Program-made: the position numbers and the translations under genes
Assembly: GCF_051380875.1 (NCBI RefSeq)
Contig: NZ_JBNYXW010000007.1
Location: 230,789 to 294,788, forward strand
DNA: 64,000 nucleotides
Source of the DNA: Janthinobacterium sp051380875
GTDB taxonomy: Bacteria; Pseudomonadota; Gammaproteobacteria; Burkholderiales; Burkholderiaceae_D
Reading direction: 5' to 3'
The notes under the pieces: generated by a model
Told to the model about the DNA's origin: nothing
Seen by the model: only the letters and a program-made list of their open reading frames with translations
The model's database searches: none
Part shown: positions 41,350 to 51,056 of the stretch, one piece after another
Numbering within the stretch: the stretch's first letter is position 1
How the letters are laid out: the number at the start of each line of letters is the position of its first letter

Positions 41350-42285
41350 ATGAAAATCGCCAACGACGTCACTGAACTGATCGGCAACACGCCCCTGGTG
41401 CGCATCAACCGCATCGCTGCCGGCAGCGTGGCCACCATCCTGGCCAAGCTCGAATTCTACAATCCCGCGCATAGCGTCAAAGACCGCATCGGCCTGTCCA
41501 TGGTGGCAGCGGCCGAAAGCGCTGGCCTGATCCATCCCGATACCGTCATCGTCGAGCCCACCAGCGGCAACACGGGCATCGCGCTGGCCATGGTGTGCGC
41601 CGCGCGCGGCTACCGCTGCACCCTCGTCATGCCCGACACCATGAGCCGCGAGCGGCGCATCCTGCTGCGCGCGTATGGCGCCGAACTGGTGCTCACGCCC
41701 GGCAGCGAAGGCATGCTGGGCGCCATCCGCCGTGCCGAAGAGCTGGTGGCGGCCGACCCGCGCTATTTGATGCTGCAGCAATTCAATAACCCGGCCAATC
41801 CCGCCATCCACCGCCAGACGACGGCCGAGGAAATCTGGCGCGATACCGATGGGCAAGTCGATATTGTCATCGCCGGCGTGGGCACGGGCGGCACCATCAC
41901 CGGCATCGGTGAAGTGCTGAAAGAACGTAAACCTGGCCTGCAATGCATCGCCGTGGAGCCGGAAGCGTCACCGATGCTGTCGAAAGGCACGAAAGGACCG
42001 CACCCGATCCAGGGCATCGGCGCCGGTTTCGTGCCGCAGATCCTGAATACGGCCATCTACGACGAAATCATTTGCGTCAAGAACGACGACGCCTTTGCCA
42101 CCGCGCGCCTGGCCGCCAGCGATGAAGGCTTGCTGGTCGGCATTTCTTCGGGCGCCGCCCTGTGGGCTGCCTTGCAGGTGGCGCGCCGCCCCGAAAACGC
42201 AGGCAAGACCATCGTCACCATCATCCCCTCGTTTGGCGAGCGCTACCTGAGCACTGCCCTGTACGCGGGGCTGGGCGATGCTTAA
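41350..42285 (+). CDS. cysK: Cysteine synthase A (O-acetylserine sulfhydrylase)
   Basis: A 311-residue PLP enzyme that makes cysteine from O-acetylserine and sulfide. Visible: ELIGNTPLVRI, the PLP-Lys segment NPAHSVKDRIG, PTSGNTGIALA, TMSRERR, GVGTGGTITG and the C-terminal PSFGERYLST. These favour CysK over CysM. The ATG at 41350 follows a short leader after the octamer repeat. The 3' end overlaps the convergent SGNH gene by four bases. Confidence 0.95.
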   Translation: MKIANDVTELIGNTPLVRINRIAAGSVATILAKLEFYNPAHSVKDRIGLSMVAAAESAGLIHPDTVIVEPTSGNTGIALAMVCAARGYRCTLVMPDTMSRERRILLRAYGAELVLTPGSEGMLGAIRRAEELVAADPRYLMLQQFNNPANPAIHRQTTAEEIWRDTDGQVDIVIAGVGTGGTITGIGEVLKERKPGLQCIAVEPEASPMLSKGTKGPHPIQGIGAGFVPQILNTAIYDEIICVKNDDAFATARLAASDEGLLVGISSGAALWAALQVARRPENAGKTIVTIIPSFGERYLSTALYAGLGDA

Positions 42286-43562
42286 CGCTTGAGCGCCGGC
42301 AACAGCAGTGCCAGGTCGATCGCCTCGGCCAGCGCCCGGTTGCCGGCGTCGCCAGGGTGCAGGTGGTCGCCCGAGTCATACGCGGGCAGCAGGCGCAGCG
42401 GATGCGCCGGATCGCGCGTCCAGGCGTCGAAGTCCAGCACCGCATCAAAGCTGCCGCTATCGCGTATCCACGCATTGAGTTGCTGGCGCAGCGCATCTTT
42501 TTCCGGCTGATAATAGTCGTCTAGGGGCGTGCCGGGCAGGGCGCCTTCGAATGGCGTGAGGGTGGCGCCGATCACCCGCACGCCGCGGCTGCGCGCCTGC
42601 GCAATCAGCCGGGCGTAGCCCTTGCTTAATTCTTCCAGGGTGGGACGCTGTTGCTGCGGGGCAAATGCCGTGCCGGGCCAGCTGATGTCATTGATGCCGA
42701 TCAGGACGACGACTGCGCGCACGCCAGGTTGACTCAGCACGTCGCGCTCGAAGCGCGCCAGCGCATTTTCTCCCATGCCATCGCTCAGCAGGCGAGCGCC
42801 GGAAATACCCGCGTTGATCACGGCCACGCCATGCGGCGCCAGGCGTTCGGCCAGCACGTCCGGCCAGCGCGCATCGAGGCCCAGGCTGGCGCTGGCGCCA
42901 TCGGTGATCGAATCGCCGAGGATGGCCACCGCTTGTGCTTGAGTGGCCTGCGCCGCCTCCACCTGTATGCCGGCGAGCAATATCCGCGCCGTGGTGCTCT
43001 GCACGCCGGCTTGCGCCGCGTCGATGTGGGCGGCGCGGCTCTGGTCGTGCGGGGCGATCCACGCCGTCTCGCGCCCGTCCCAATGAAAGGTGGAGGCGGC
43101 ACTTGCCTGCGGCAGGTGCAGGCTCACCGTCAGGCGGGCCAGGTCCGGCACGGCGAGTTCGACCGGATCGCTGACGAGGGGCGCACCCGGCGCCAGGGTG
43201 GCCGATGGCTGGCCGGCAAAGGTGAGCATGCGCAGGCTGTGCGGACGGATCGCCGAGCCGTTGTCCGCCAGCGCCACGCTGGCCGCGCCGATGTGCAGCG
43301 GCACATGGCCATAGGCATTCGACAGCACGATGCGCACGCGCTGGCCGCCCACGCTCACGCGCGCCACCTGGCGCACGGTCTGCCCGTGCAGCACGGCTGG
43401 AACATTGGTGGGGAACAGGAAGTGCGCTCCCCACACGGCTTGCGGACTGGCCGTCCAGCTGGCCACCCAGTTGGGAGCAGCTTCGGGCTCGGCCGCATGT
43501 ACGGGGGCGGTCAGGGCCAGGGCCAGCAGGGCGGTGGCGGGGAGGGCGTGCAAGGGTTTCAT
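42282..43562 (-). CDS. Secreted SGNH/GDSL hydrolase
   Basis: A 426-residue secreted hydrolase. A signal peptide ends near APVHAAE. A jelly-roll-like N-terminal half (about 25-205) precedes the SGNH domain with AILGDSITDG (block I), GISG (block II), GINDI (block III) and DHLHPGD (block V). This two-part build occurs in carbohydrate or lipid esterases. It is unrelated in detail to the lipoprotein at 33 kb. The divergent LysR gene next to it may control it. Confidence 0.9.
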   Translation of the reverse strand: MKPLHALPATALLALALTAPVHAAEPEAAPNWVASWTASPQAVWGAHFLFPTNVPAVLHGQTVRQVARVSVGGQRVRIVLSNAYGHVPLHIGAASVALADNGSAIRPHSLRMLTFAGQPSATLAPGAPLVSDPVELAVPDLARLTVSLHLPQASAASTFHWDGRETAWIAPHDQSRAAHIDAAQAGVQSTTARILLAGIQVEAAQATQAQAVAILGDSITDGASASLGLDARWPDVLAERLAPHGVAVINAGISGARLLSDGMGENALARFERDVLSQPGVRAVVVLIGINDISWPGTAFAPQQQRPTLEELSKGYARLIAQARSRGVRVIGATLTPFEGALPGTPLDDYYQPEKDALRQQLNAWIRDSGSFDAVLDFDAWTRDPAHPLRLLPAYDSGDHLHPGDAGNRALAEAIDLALLLPALKR

Positions 43563-43660
43563 GGTGGTTTGCTCATCGAAAGGGGATGCGCCATGATGCT
43601 GTCCCCGTCGTTTATGTACTAGACTGTCATAACGAAGAACATTTATGAGTTCAATTCACA

Positions 43661-44566
43661 ATGGGAAGAGTCGACGTCAACCGTTCCGGCGAACTGGAAA
43701 TTTTTGTCAGGGTCATCGAACTGGGCGGCTTTTCTGCCGCCGCGCGCGCCTGCGGCATGACGCCGTCGGCTGTCAGCAAGCTTGTATCGCGCCTGGAGCA
43801 GCGCCTGGGCGCACGCCTGCTGAATCGTTCCACGCGCCAACTTCAGCTGACGGCCGAAGGCTGCGGCCTGTACGAACGGGGCGTGCGCGTGCTGGCGGCC
43901 CTCGATGAAGCCGAGCGCTGCGCCGGCATCCAGAGTACGCCGCGCGGCAAGGTGCGCGTCAACGCCAACGTGCCGTTCGGCCAGCATTTCCTGTTGCCGC
44001 TGGCGCCCATGTTTCTTGAACGCCATCCCGACGTAACGCTCGATATCGTGCTGACCGACGAGGTGGTCGATATCCTCGAGCAGCGCACGGACGTGGCCGT
44101 GCGGGCCGGCCCCTTGAAAAGTTCGACCCTGATGGCGCGCAAGCTGGGCCAGACGCACATGCTGATCGTGGCGGCGCCATCATACCTGGCGCGGCGCGGC
44201 ATGCCGCTGGCGCCGGCCGACTTGGCGGCGCACAACTGTCTCGATGCCAACTATGCGCGCGCCCGCTCCGGCTGGCCGTTGCGCTTGCCCGAGGGCGACA
44301 TCGTGGTGCCGGCCGCCGGCAATGCCCAGGCCAGCGACGGTGAAGCCTTGCGGCAACTGGCGCTGGCCGGCCTGGGGTTGGCGCGCCTGGCTGCCTTCCA
44401 GGTACGCGAGGATATCGCGGCCGGCCGTTTGCAGGCCGTGCTGGAAGGCTTTAATCCGGGCGACAGCGAGGAAGTGCATGCCGTGTATGTGGGGCAAGGC
44501 GGCCATCTGCCGCTGCGCGTGCGCGCCTTCCTCGATTTCCTGGCCGAGCAGGTGCGTCTGGACTGA
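43661..44566 (+). CDS. LysR family transcriptional regulator
   Basis: A 301-residue LysR-type regulator with the N-terminal HTH (ELEIFVRVIELGGFSAAARAC, then MTPSAVSKLVSRLEQRLGARLLNRSTR). The effector domain follows (GKVRVNANVPFGQHFLLPLAPMF and onward), close to the CrgA/AaeR-like branch. It is divergent from the SGNH hydrolase across about 98 bases, suggesting it regulates that gene. Effector unknown. Confidence 0.92.
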   Translation: MGRVDVNRSGELEIFVRVIELGGFSAAARACGMTPSAVSKLVSRLEQRLGARLLNRSTRQLQLTAEGCGLYERGVRVLAALDEAERCAGIQSTPRGKVRVNANVPFGQHFLLPLAPMFLERHPDVTLDIVLTDEVVDILEQRTDVAVRAGPLKSSTLMARKLGQTHMLIVAAPSYLARRGMPLAPADLAAHNCLDANYARARSGWPLRLPEGDIVVPAAGNAQASDGEALRQLALAGLGLARLAAFQVREDIAAGRLQAVLEGFNPGDSEEVHAVYVGQGGHLPLRVRAFLDFLAEQVRLD

Positions 44567-44679
44567 ACTTGCTCTGACGAAATATGCGCCAGGCGGGCAC
44601 GGCAGGCGCAGTACAATACCGCAATACATAAATACGGGGCCGCAATGGTTCGGCCCGTATCGTGCCTTTGAATGGAAAT

Positions 44680-45081
44680 ATGTTCCTGGTAAAACCTGAA
44701 CGCCGCCGCCTGTTGCAGCTAGCTGCCACCGTGCTCGTCATCGCGCTGGGCCTGGCCTCGCGTGCCTTTCCCCAGTGGCTACCCGAGGTGCTCGGCAAAT
44801 ATCCTGGTGATGCCCTGTGGGCCATGATGATCGTCTTTGCACTGGGCGCCATCGCCACGCGCATGCGCACGTGGCAGCTGGCATTGACGGCCTTGCTGAT
44901 CTGCTTTGCCGTCGAATTTGGCCAGTTGCTCCAGGCGCCGTGGATCAACGCTATCCGCGCCCATCCGCTGGGGCACCTGCTGCTGGGTAGCTACTTCGGC
45001 TGGGTCGACCTGGTCGCCTACACGGCAGGCGTGGCGATTGCCGCGCTGGTGGATAAAGCGGCGCTGTTCAAGCGCCGCTAA
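44680..45081 (+). CDS. DUF2809 membrane protein
   Basis: A protein of about 133 residues with four predicted helices. The family marks are LASRAF near the first helix, GDALWAMMIVFALG and EFGQLLQAPWINAIRAHPLGHLLLGSYFGWVDLVAYTAG. The function of the DUF2809 family is unknown. The ATG at 44680 (MFLVKPERRR) starts just before a basic patch; a GTG at 44662 is an alternative. It is convergent with the M16 peptidase. Confidence 0.88.
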   Translation: MFLVKPERRRLLQLAATVLVIALGLASRAFPQWLPEVLGKYPGDALWAMMIVFALGAIATRMRTWQLALTALLICFAVEFGQLLQAPWINAIRAHPLGHLLLGSYFGWVDLVAYTAGVAIAALVDKAALFKRR

Positions 45082-45086
45082 TCGAA

Positions 45087-47900
45087 CTACTTGACGTTAC
45101 CCTCAGCATCGCGCAATTCCACGGGCGCCAGTTTGAGCCTGGACAATTGCGGCGCGATCTTCGCCTTGTCGCCCACGCCGATGACGATCAGCTTTTCCGG
45201 TTGCAGGTACTTCTTCGCCACTTGCTGCACCTGCTTGTCCGTCACGCCGGCAAAGCGCTGCGGCAAGGTCGCATAGTAGTCGAGGCCCAAGCCGTAGATA
45301 TACGTGTTGGCCATGCTGGCGCTGATGCTGGCATTCGTCTCGAACTGGCCCGGCAGCGACAATACCTGCGAATTGCGCGCATTCGACAGTTCCTTGGCCG
45401 TCAACGGCTTGGCGATCATGGCGCGGATTTCCTTGAAGGTTTCCGCCACGGCCAGCCCCGTCACGTCGGTGCGCACGCCGGTGGCGATCGAGAACGGCCC
45501 TGGCTGGCGGCGGTACTGGAATTGCGAACGCACGCCATAGGTGTAGCCCTTTTCTTCACGCAGATTATTACTCAGGCGACTCGTAAACAAGCCACCCAGG
45601 GCCGCGTTCATCACTTGCAGCGGCGCATAATCGGGCGTCGTGCGGGCCACGGCGATGGTCGACAGGCGCACGGCCGTTTGCGGCGCGCCCGGCTTGTCGA
45701 CCAAAATCAGCCTGGCCTTGCTTGTTTGCGGCGTAGCTACCACGGCCGGCGTGACGCTGCCCGGCTTCCAGGCGCCGAACTTGGCTTCGGCCAGCGCCTT
45801 CAATTGCGCTTCACTGATATCGCCCGAGACGATCAGCGCCGCATTGTTGGGCAAGTAGTGCTGTTGCCAGAAATTGTGCAGGTCGGCGCGGCTGGTGGCT
45901 TTCAGTGCCGCCTCCGTGCCCAGTTGGATAGTGCCGTATGGATGTTGCGGGCCGTACAGGGCCGCCGCTTCCACGCGGGCCGCCACGGCACCCGCGTTTT
46001 CGCGCTGCTGCGCCAGTTCGCCGATGCGGCTGGCGCGCTGGCGTTCCACCTCGGCTTGCGGGAATTGCGGGTGCTGCACCACGTCGGCCAGCACGTCCAG
46101 CGCTTGCGGGAAGGTCGATTTGAGCGACGTCAGCTGGGCGAACGAAGCATCCACGCCGGAGCCGGTGCCGAGGATGGCGCCCAGTTGCGCCACGTCATCG
46201 GCGATCTGCGGCGCGCTGCGCGTGGCTGTTCCTTCCTGCAACAATTGCGCCGTAAAGCCCGACAAGCCCGGCTGCGCCAACGGATTGGCGCCCGAGCCAC
46301 TTTTCACCACCAGCTGGCTAGCCACCAGCGGCACGGCCGGATTGTAGTTGTAGATCACGGTCAGGCCATTGGCCAGGGTAAATGATTTGGCTTGCGGCAG
46401 AACAATCTTCGGTGCGGGGCCGGCGGGCGGCACCTGATTGCGCCACGGCTCGTCCGCATTGATGGCCGTGCCTGGCGCGGCCTTGATCTTGCCCGGCGCC
46501 GGCGTCGCCACTTCCGCTCCCAGGTCCGGCGTGCCGGGCACGCCATACACGACGACGCGCGACTGCGTCTTCAGGTATTGCTCCACGGCACGCTGCACGC
46601 CGGCCGCCGTTACCTTGCGGTAGCGCTCGATATCCTTGCCCAGGTAGCCGGGGTCGCCCAGGTACTGGTTGTATTGGTTCATCAGGTTGGCGTTGCCGCC
46701 GACTTTTTCCACCTGGCTCAGCATGCTCGTCTCGATGCTGTTGCGGGCCCGTTCCAGTTCTTTCCCGGTGGGGCCGTTGGCGCGCAATTGTTCCAGTTCG
46801 GCATTCAGGGCTTGCTCGATTTCCTCGGGCTTGTGGCCCGGGCGCGCCGTCACGTCCACGCTAAACACGGAGGTGAGGGCGTTCGAGCCCTGGTTGGCGC
46901 CCACGTCCTGCGCGATCTGCTTGTCGTAGACCAGCGACTTATACAGGCGGCTGGACTTGCCGCCGGCCAGGATTTGCGCGGCCATCGTCAGTTCCGCATC
47001 GTCCTTGGCGTAGGCGGACGGCGTCAGCCAGGCCATGAAGACGCGCGGCAACTCGACCCTATCTTGTACCACCAGGCGGCGCTCCTGCGTGATGGGCGGC
47101 GTCACGACATCGGGCTTGGCCACGGCGGGGCCGCTCTTGAAGCTGCCGAAGTACTTGTTGACCAGTTCCTTGGTCTTCGCCTTGTCGATATCGCCGGCGA
47201 TCACCAGGCTGGCATTGTTGGGGCCATAGTATTTGGTAAAGAATTCCTTGATGTCGGCCAGTTTTGCGTTCTGGATGTCCGCGTGCGAACCGATGACGCT
47301 GGCGTAATACGGGTGGTTCTTGGGAAACAGCTGGTGGTACAGGGCTTCTTGCACGATGCCGTACGGCGCGTTTTCCACGCTCTGGCGGCGCTCGTTGCGC
47401 ACCACGTCTTGCTGGTTCGTCAGGGCCGTCTGGTCGAGTACGTCAAGCAAGTAGCCCATGCGGTCGGAATGGGCCCACAGGGCCAGTTCCAGCTGGTTCG
47501 ACGGCACCGTGTCGAAATAATTGGTGCGGTCGAAATCGGTGCTGCCGTTCGAATCGGTGGCGCCCGCGCCTTCCAGCAACTGGTCGGCCATGCCGCGCGG
47601 CACGTGCTTGGTGGCGGCAAACATCATGTGTTCGAACAAATGCGCAAAACCCGTCAGCCCCGGCGCTTCGTTGGCCGGCCCCACGTGGTACCAGATATTG
47701 ACGGCCGTGACGGGCAATTTATGGTCTTCCACCAAGATTACGTCCAGGCCGTTCGGCAAGGTATATTTCTCGTAGGCGATATTGGGCACGGCCGTGGCGC
47801 CCGTCGTGACGGCGGCGTCGGCAGCATGGCTGTGGGTCAGCGGGGCGCCGTACAGCGACAGCATCAGGGCGGGAATGGCCAGCAGTTTGATCGGTTTCAT
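45087..47900 (-). CDS. M16 family zinc metallopeptidase (secreted, two modules)
   Basis: A 937-residue insulinase-family peptidase. The signal peptide (LLAIPALMLSLYGAPLTHSHA) directs it to the periplasm. The first M16 half has the inverted zinc motif HLFEH (about residues 87-91) and the downstream Glu region. The second half (from about 500) repeats the fold (FTLANGLTVIYN, VVKSGSGANPLAQPGLSGF) without the catalytic motif, as is usual for the clam-shell enzymes. ATG 47900 is the true start; the frame extends to a TTG at 47912. Substrate: short peptides, possibly processed toxins or signals; not known. Confidence 0.93.
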   Translation of the reverse strand: MKPIKLLAIPALMLSLYGAPLTHSHAADAAVTTGATAVPNIAYEKYTLPNGLDVILVEDHKLPVTAVNIWYHVGPANEAPGLTGFAHLFEHMMFAATKHVPRGMADQLLEGAGATDSNGSTDFDRTNYFDTVPSNQLELALWAHSDRMGYLLDVLDQTALTNQQDVVRNERRQSVENAPYGIVQEALYHQLFPKNHPYYASVIGSHADIQNAKLADIKEFFTKYYGPNNASLVIAGDIDKAKTKELVNKYFGSFKSGPAVAKPDVVTPPITQERRLVVQDRVELPRVFMAWLTPSAYAKDDAELTMAAQILAGGKSSRLYKSLVYDKQIAQDVGANQGSNALTSVFSVDVTARPGHKPEEIEQALNAELEQLRANGPTGKELERARNSIETSMLSQVEKVGGNANLMNQYNQYLGDPGYLGKDIERYRKVTAAGVQRAVEQYLKTQSRVVVYGVPGTPDLGAEVATPAPGKIKAAPGTAINADEPWRNQVPPAGPAPKIVLPQAKSFTLANGLTVIYNYNPAVPLVASQLVVKSGSGANPLAQPGLSGFTAQLLQEGTATRSAPQIADDVAQLGAILGTGSGVDASFAQLTSLKSTFPQALDVLADVVQHPQFPQAEVERQRASRIGELAQQRENAGAVAARVEAAALYGPQHPYGTIQLGTEAALKATSRADLHNFWQQHYLPNNAALIVSGDISEAQLKALAEAKFGAWKPGSVTPAVVATPQTSKARLILVDKPGAPQTAVRLSTIAVARTTPDYAPLQVMNAALGGLFTSRLSNNLREEKGYTYGVRSQFQYRRQPGPFSIATGVRTDVTGLAVAETFKEIRAMIAKPLTAKELSNARNSQVLSLPGQFETNASISASMANTYIYGLGLDYYATLPQRFAGVTDKQVQQVAKKYLQPEKLIVIGVGDKAKIAPQLSRLKLAPVELRDAEGNVK

Positions 47901-47976
47901 GCACGCTTCCAAAGAGTGGTTGCTCAGGGGCTACGGCCGGCTCGTGGCTGGCGTAGAAGTTACTGATGGTACATTT

Positions 47977-48345
47977 TTATACAGCAATGTTATACAGCAA
48001 TGCCGCGCCGCCCAGCACCAGCAGGGCGCAGGCGAGGGAGACCACGGCGGCCGCGCCCAGCAAGCGCCATTCGCGCGGCGAAAACCAGACGGCTGGCGCT
48101 GCTGCAGTAGCGCCCGCGTCTGGCGCACTGGCAACGGGGTCCGCTGGCAGCGGCGGCAAGCCGCCCGCCGCGCGCGCCTGCGCCGCCAGCGCCTGCGTGG
48201 CCGCGTCGAGCAGGGCCAGCTGGCGCTCGACGGTGTCGGCCAGCACCGCTTCATTCAGCGCCACCAGGGCGAATATCGGGTCGTCAACGTCGATCCTGAT
48301 GCCCGTCTTGTCGAATACGTGCGTGCGCAGTTTGTGCTGGTCCAT
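47977..48345 (-). CDS. TraM-like small membrane protein (conjugation-type)
   Basis: A 122-residue protein: a soluble N-terminal part and one membrane helix near residues 97-118. The N-terminal pattern (GIRIDVDDPIFALVALNEAVLAD) resembles IncP plasmid TraM (GxxxxxDDPIxxLxxxNxxL). It starts directly after the stop of the TraL-like gene (TAG-ATG), as traL and traM do in IncP transfer regions. Its function on a chromosome is unclear. Similarity is recalled, not searched. Confidence 0.6.
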   Translation of the reverse strand: MDQHKLRTHVFDKTGIRIDVDDPIFALVALNEAVLADTVERQLALLDAATQALAAQARAAGGLPPLPADPVASAPDAGATAAAPAVWFSPREWRLLGAAAVVSLACALLVLGGAALLYNIAV

Positions 48346-49074
48346 CTACCATTGCACCTTGTCGAGTTGTTCGAAGATATCGCGGTAGACGACCTTGATG
48401 CGCTGCTTTTCCATGATGTTGAACTTGTCGTTCTGCAGCACTTCCTGCATCGTCAGGCGCGCCGTGTTCATTTTTTTCACGTCTGCGCCGAAGGTGTCGG
48501 GATTGCGCTGGCTCAAGGTAATGCTGCCTTTCACGCGCGCGCGGTTGTCGGCATACGATTGCGATTCGACAAACTGCTTGCCGGACGCCGATTGCAGCAG
48601 GCCGAAGTGTTCGTTTTGCCACAGCACCAGCGGCACCTTGGTCGATTGCGCCGTGGCAACAAAACCCGTGGCCGTGTCGTGCAAGGTGTCGCCGCCGCCG
48701 ACGATGGTGTGGATATACACCTTGCGGCCCGATTCTTCCAGCAGCGAAAAACAGTCGTTTTCCAGCAGATAGCCCATCAGCGGCGAAAAGGTGTTGGCGC
48801 CATTGTCGACCACGCAGTTGCCATCTTCTTCGAGGATATCGATCATCAGCGCGTCGAAGCGTTTCGGGTCGATGTTGCGCGCATCCGTCATGACGGGCAC
48901 GTGCTTGACGTGCATCGCCTTGTAGCGCGAAAAAGTGGCGTTTTCCTGATCGGTGTCATAGCAGCGCAGGGGCGTGCCGTCCTTGCCGCCTATCCATTGC
49001 GCCAGCAGGGTCGAGACCAGGGTCTTGCCGATGCCGCCCTTGCCCTGCAAGATGAAATGTACCGTGTTTTGCAT
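48346..49074 (-). CDS. TraL-like P-loop ATPase (ParA/MinD fold)
   Basis: A 242-residue ATPase with the deviant Walker A QGKGGIGKT (residues 10-18). Segments close to plasmid TraL are CYDTDQENATFSRYKAM, VVDNGANTFSPLMGYLLEND, VYIHTIVGGGDTLHDTATGF and QRIKVVYRDIFEQLD. In IncP conjugation TraL is an essential ATPase of the transfer region. Here only TraL- and TraM-like genes remain, with no relaxase, coupling protein or pilus genes in the window. It diverges from the TPR-GGDEF gene. Confidence 0.75.
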   Translation of the reverse strand: MQNTVHFILQGKGGIGKTLVSTLLAQWIGGKDGTPLRCYDTDQENATFSRYKAMHVKHVPVMTDARNIDPKRFDALMIDILEEDGNCVVDNGANTFSPLMGYLLENDCFSLLEESGRKVYIHTIVGGGDTLHDTATGFVATAQSTKVPLVLWQNEHFGLLQSASGKQFVESQSYADNRARVKGSITLSQRNPDTFGADVKKMNTARLTMQEVLQNDKFNIMEKQRIKVVYRDIFEQLDKVQW

Positions 49075-49232
49075 TGCGACTACTCCAAGTTGTTGCGTCA
49101 GTGACTATCAAAGATCCGTGACAGCGGCGATTGCGCCCGGCCAGGCCACGACTGGCATTTTTACCACAATCGTTTGCAAATTTGCCATGCGGGACAGCGA
49201 ATCTGGTTATGATGTTGATCAGGATACCATTG

Positions 49233-51056
49233 ATGCAGAGCAATTTTTGTGTGAAAAATCCACCCCAGAGTGTGAACGAGGACGCAGTGCCGATCTCCAG
49301 TCTCGATAAAGCCGACATAGACCGCCTCAATCAGCAGGCGCTGTCTTGCCTGGTCGGCAACCGCCGCCAGGCGCGGCATCTGGCGCACATGGCGCTGGCG
49401 GTGGCGCAGCGCCAGCAGTATGCGCGCGGCACTGCGTATGCCGAACTCAATCATTGCTGGCTGGCATATTACGCGGGCGAGACCGAACCGTCGTGCGAAC
49501 GCTTGCGCGAGCATTTCCAGCAGACGGGCGACCTTGAAGGCGGCATGGAAGTGTCAGCCCTGCAGGGCGCCTATGCGAGCCGGCGTGGCGAGTTTGCCGA
49601 TGCCGAGCAGCATTTCCTGCAGGCCCGCAGCCAGGCCGCGCAGATTCCCGATTCCTTGCATAAATTCATGTTGTACGCGCGCCTGGGCGTCGATGCCCTG
49701 AACCGTGGCGACACGCAGGACGGCCCGCGCAATTTTTTACTGGCGCTCGACATCGCCGAGCGCTTTGGCAGCCTCGCGCACCGCGTCAACAGCCTGTCGA
49801 ACCTGGCCTCGTCGCAGCACGACCTGGGCAATGATGAAGACGCCATTCCGCTGCTGGTGGAGGCGCTCGATATCATCGGCACGCAAAAGCTGAAATACCA
49901 GCAAACCATCGTCTCGGCCAACCTGGCCATGTGTTTGCTGGCCACGGGCAAGCCGGCCGAGGCGCTGGCGCTGGTCGAACCGTTTTACGAGTGGCCGGAA
50001 GAAGACCTGGCCATCCGCGCCTTTCTGTTCTGCATCGCCGCCCATGCCGCCATCCTGCTGCAGCAGCCCGCCAGCGCCCTGCAGTTGCTGCTGCGCGCCG
50101 AGGACTACGCGCGCCGGGGCCAGGACCTGGAAGAGCAGATGCACGCCTGGCTGGTGCGCGGCAAGCTCGACTTGCATGCGGGCCAGACGGCGCAGGCGCT
50201 GGCTTCGCTGACGCAGGCGCACAGCCTGCTGAGCTGGACGCGCAATCCGTTCCACCGGCAGCAGATCTTGCGCGGCTTGTCCGATATCAATGCCCAGCTG
50301 GGCGAGTGGCAAACCGCGTATGGTTTCCTGCAGCAATACCAGGCCGCGTTCGAGGCCAGCAGCAAGTCGGCGCGCGCCTCGCGCAGCCTGATGCGCAACC
50401 TGGAAAAGGAAATGCAGGGCCTGAAGGCAGAGCGCGACAAGGCGCTGGAGCTGCAGGCGGCGCGCGAGTCGGAAAACGTCAAGCTCGAGCACCTGAACCG
50501 CGAGCTGGCGCACCAGATCCTGCATGTCAATTCGCTGCAGGACAGCCTGAAGGAGCAGGCCATGCGCGACCATCTGACGGGCCTGTACAACCGCCGCCAT
50601 TTCGAAACCTGTCTGAACGCCATCTTGCACGATGCCGCTGCCGATGCCCCCGTGGCCATCGCCATCATCGACCTGGATTTCTTCAAGCGCGTCAACGATA
50701 CGTATGGGCACAACTTTGGCGATGAGGTGCTGATCCAGTTCGCGCGCCTGGTGGAAAGCCAGCTGCGCGGCAGCGACATGCTGTGCCGCTATGGCGGCGA
50801 GGAATTCTGCCTGCTGTTGCGCGAAGCCGACAGCGCCATCGCGGCGCACAAGATCGACGACATCGCTGCGCGCTACCGCCAGTTGCTGATCCGCCAGGCG
50901 CCGCACAGCCTGACGGGCTGCACCTTTTCGGCCGGCATCGCCGAATATCCGCGCCACGGCGCCGGCCGCCACGAATTGCTGATGCGCGCCGACAGCGCCC
51001 TGTATGCGGCGAAACAGGCGGGCCGCGACCGCGCCTGCATCGCCGACGCTATTTAA
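49233..51056 (+). CDS. TPR-containing diguanylate cyclase (GGDEF)
   Basis: A 607-residue cytoplasmic protein. Residues about 20-370 are helical tandem repeats of TPR type (for example GDLEGGMEVSALQGAYASRRGEFADAEQHFLQA). A coiled-coil (about 380-450) leads to a GGDEF domain with RYGGEEF, the active site, and an RxxD inhibitory site (RGSD) five residues before it, so it should make c-di-GMP under product feedback. No membrane helix or signal is seen. I chose the ATG at 49233 because AGGA lies eight bases upstream. Its end overlaps the convergent pncC by eight bases. Confidence 0.9.
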   Translation: MQSNFCVKNPPQSVNEDAVPISSLDKADIDRLNQQALSCLVGNRRQARHLAHMALAVAQRQQYARGTAYAELNHCWLAYYAGETEPSCERLREHFQQTGDLEGGMEVSALQGAYASRRGEFADAEQHFLQARSQAAQIPDSLHKFMLYARLGVDALNRGDTQDGPRNFLLALDIAERFGSLAHRVNSLSNLASSQHDLGNDEDAIPLLVEALDIIGTQKLKYQQTIVSANLAMCLLATGKPAEALALVEPFYEWPEEDLAIRAFLFCIAAHAAILLQQPASALQLLLRAEDYARRGQDLEEQMHAWLVRGKLDLHAGQTAQALASLTQAHSLLSWTRNPFHRQQILRGLSDINAQLGEWQTAYGFLQQYQAAFEASSKSARASRSLMRNLEKEMQGLKAERDKALELQAARESENVKLEHLNRELAHQILHVNSLQDSLKEQAMRDHLTGLYNRRHFETCLNAILHDAAADAPVAIAIIDLDFFKRVNDTYGHNFGDEVLIQFARLVESQLRGSDMLCRYGGEEFCLLLREADSAIAAHKIDDIAARYRQLLIRQAPHSLTGCTFSAGIAEYPRHGAGRHELLMRADSALYAAKQAGRDRACIADAI

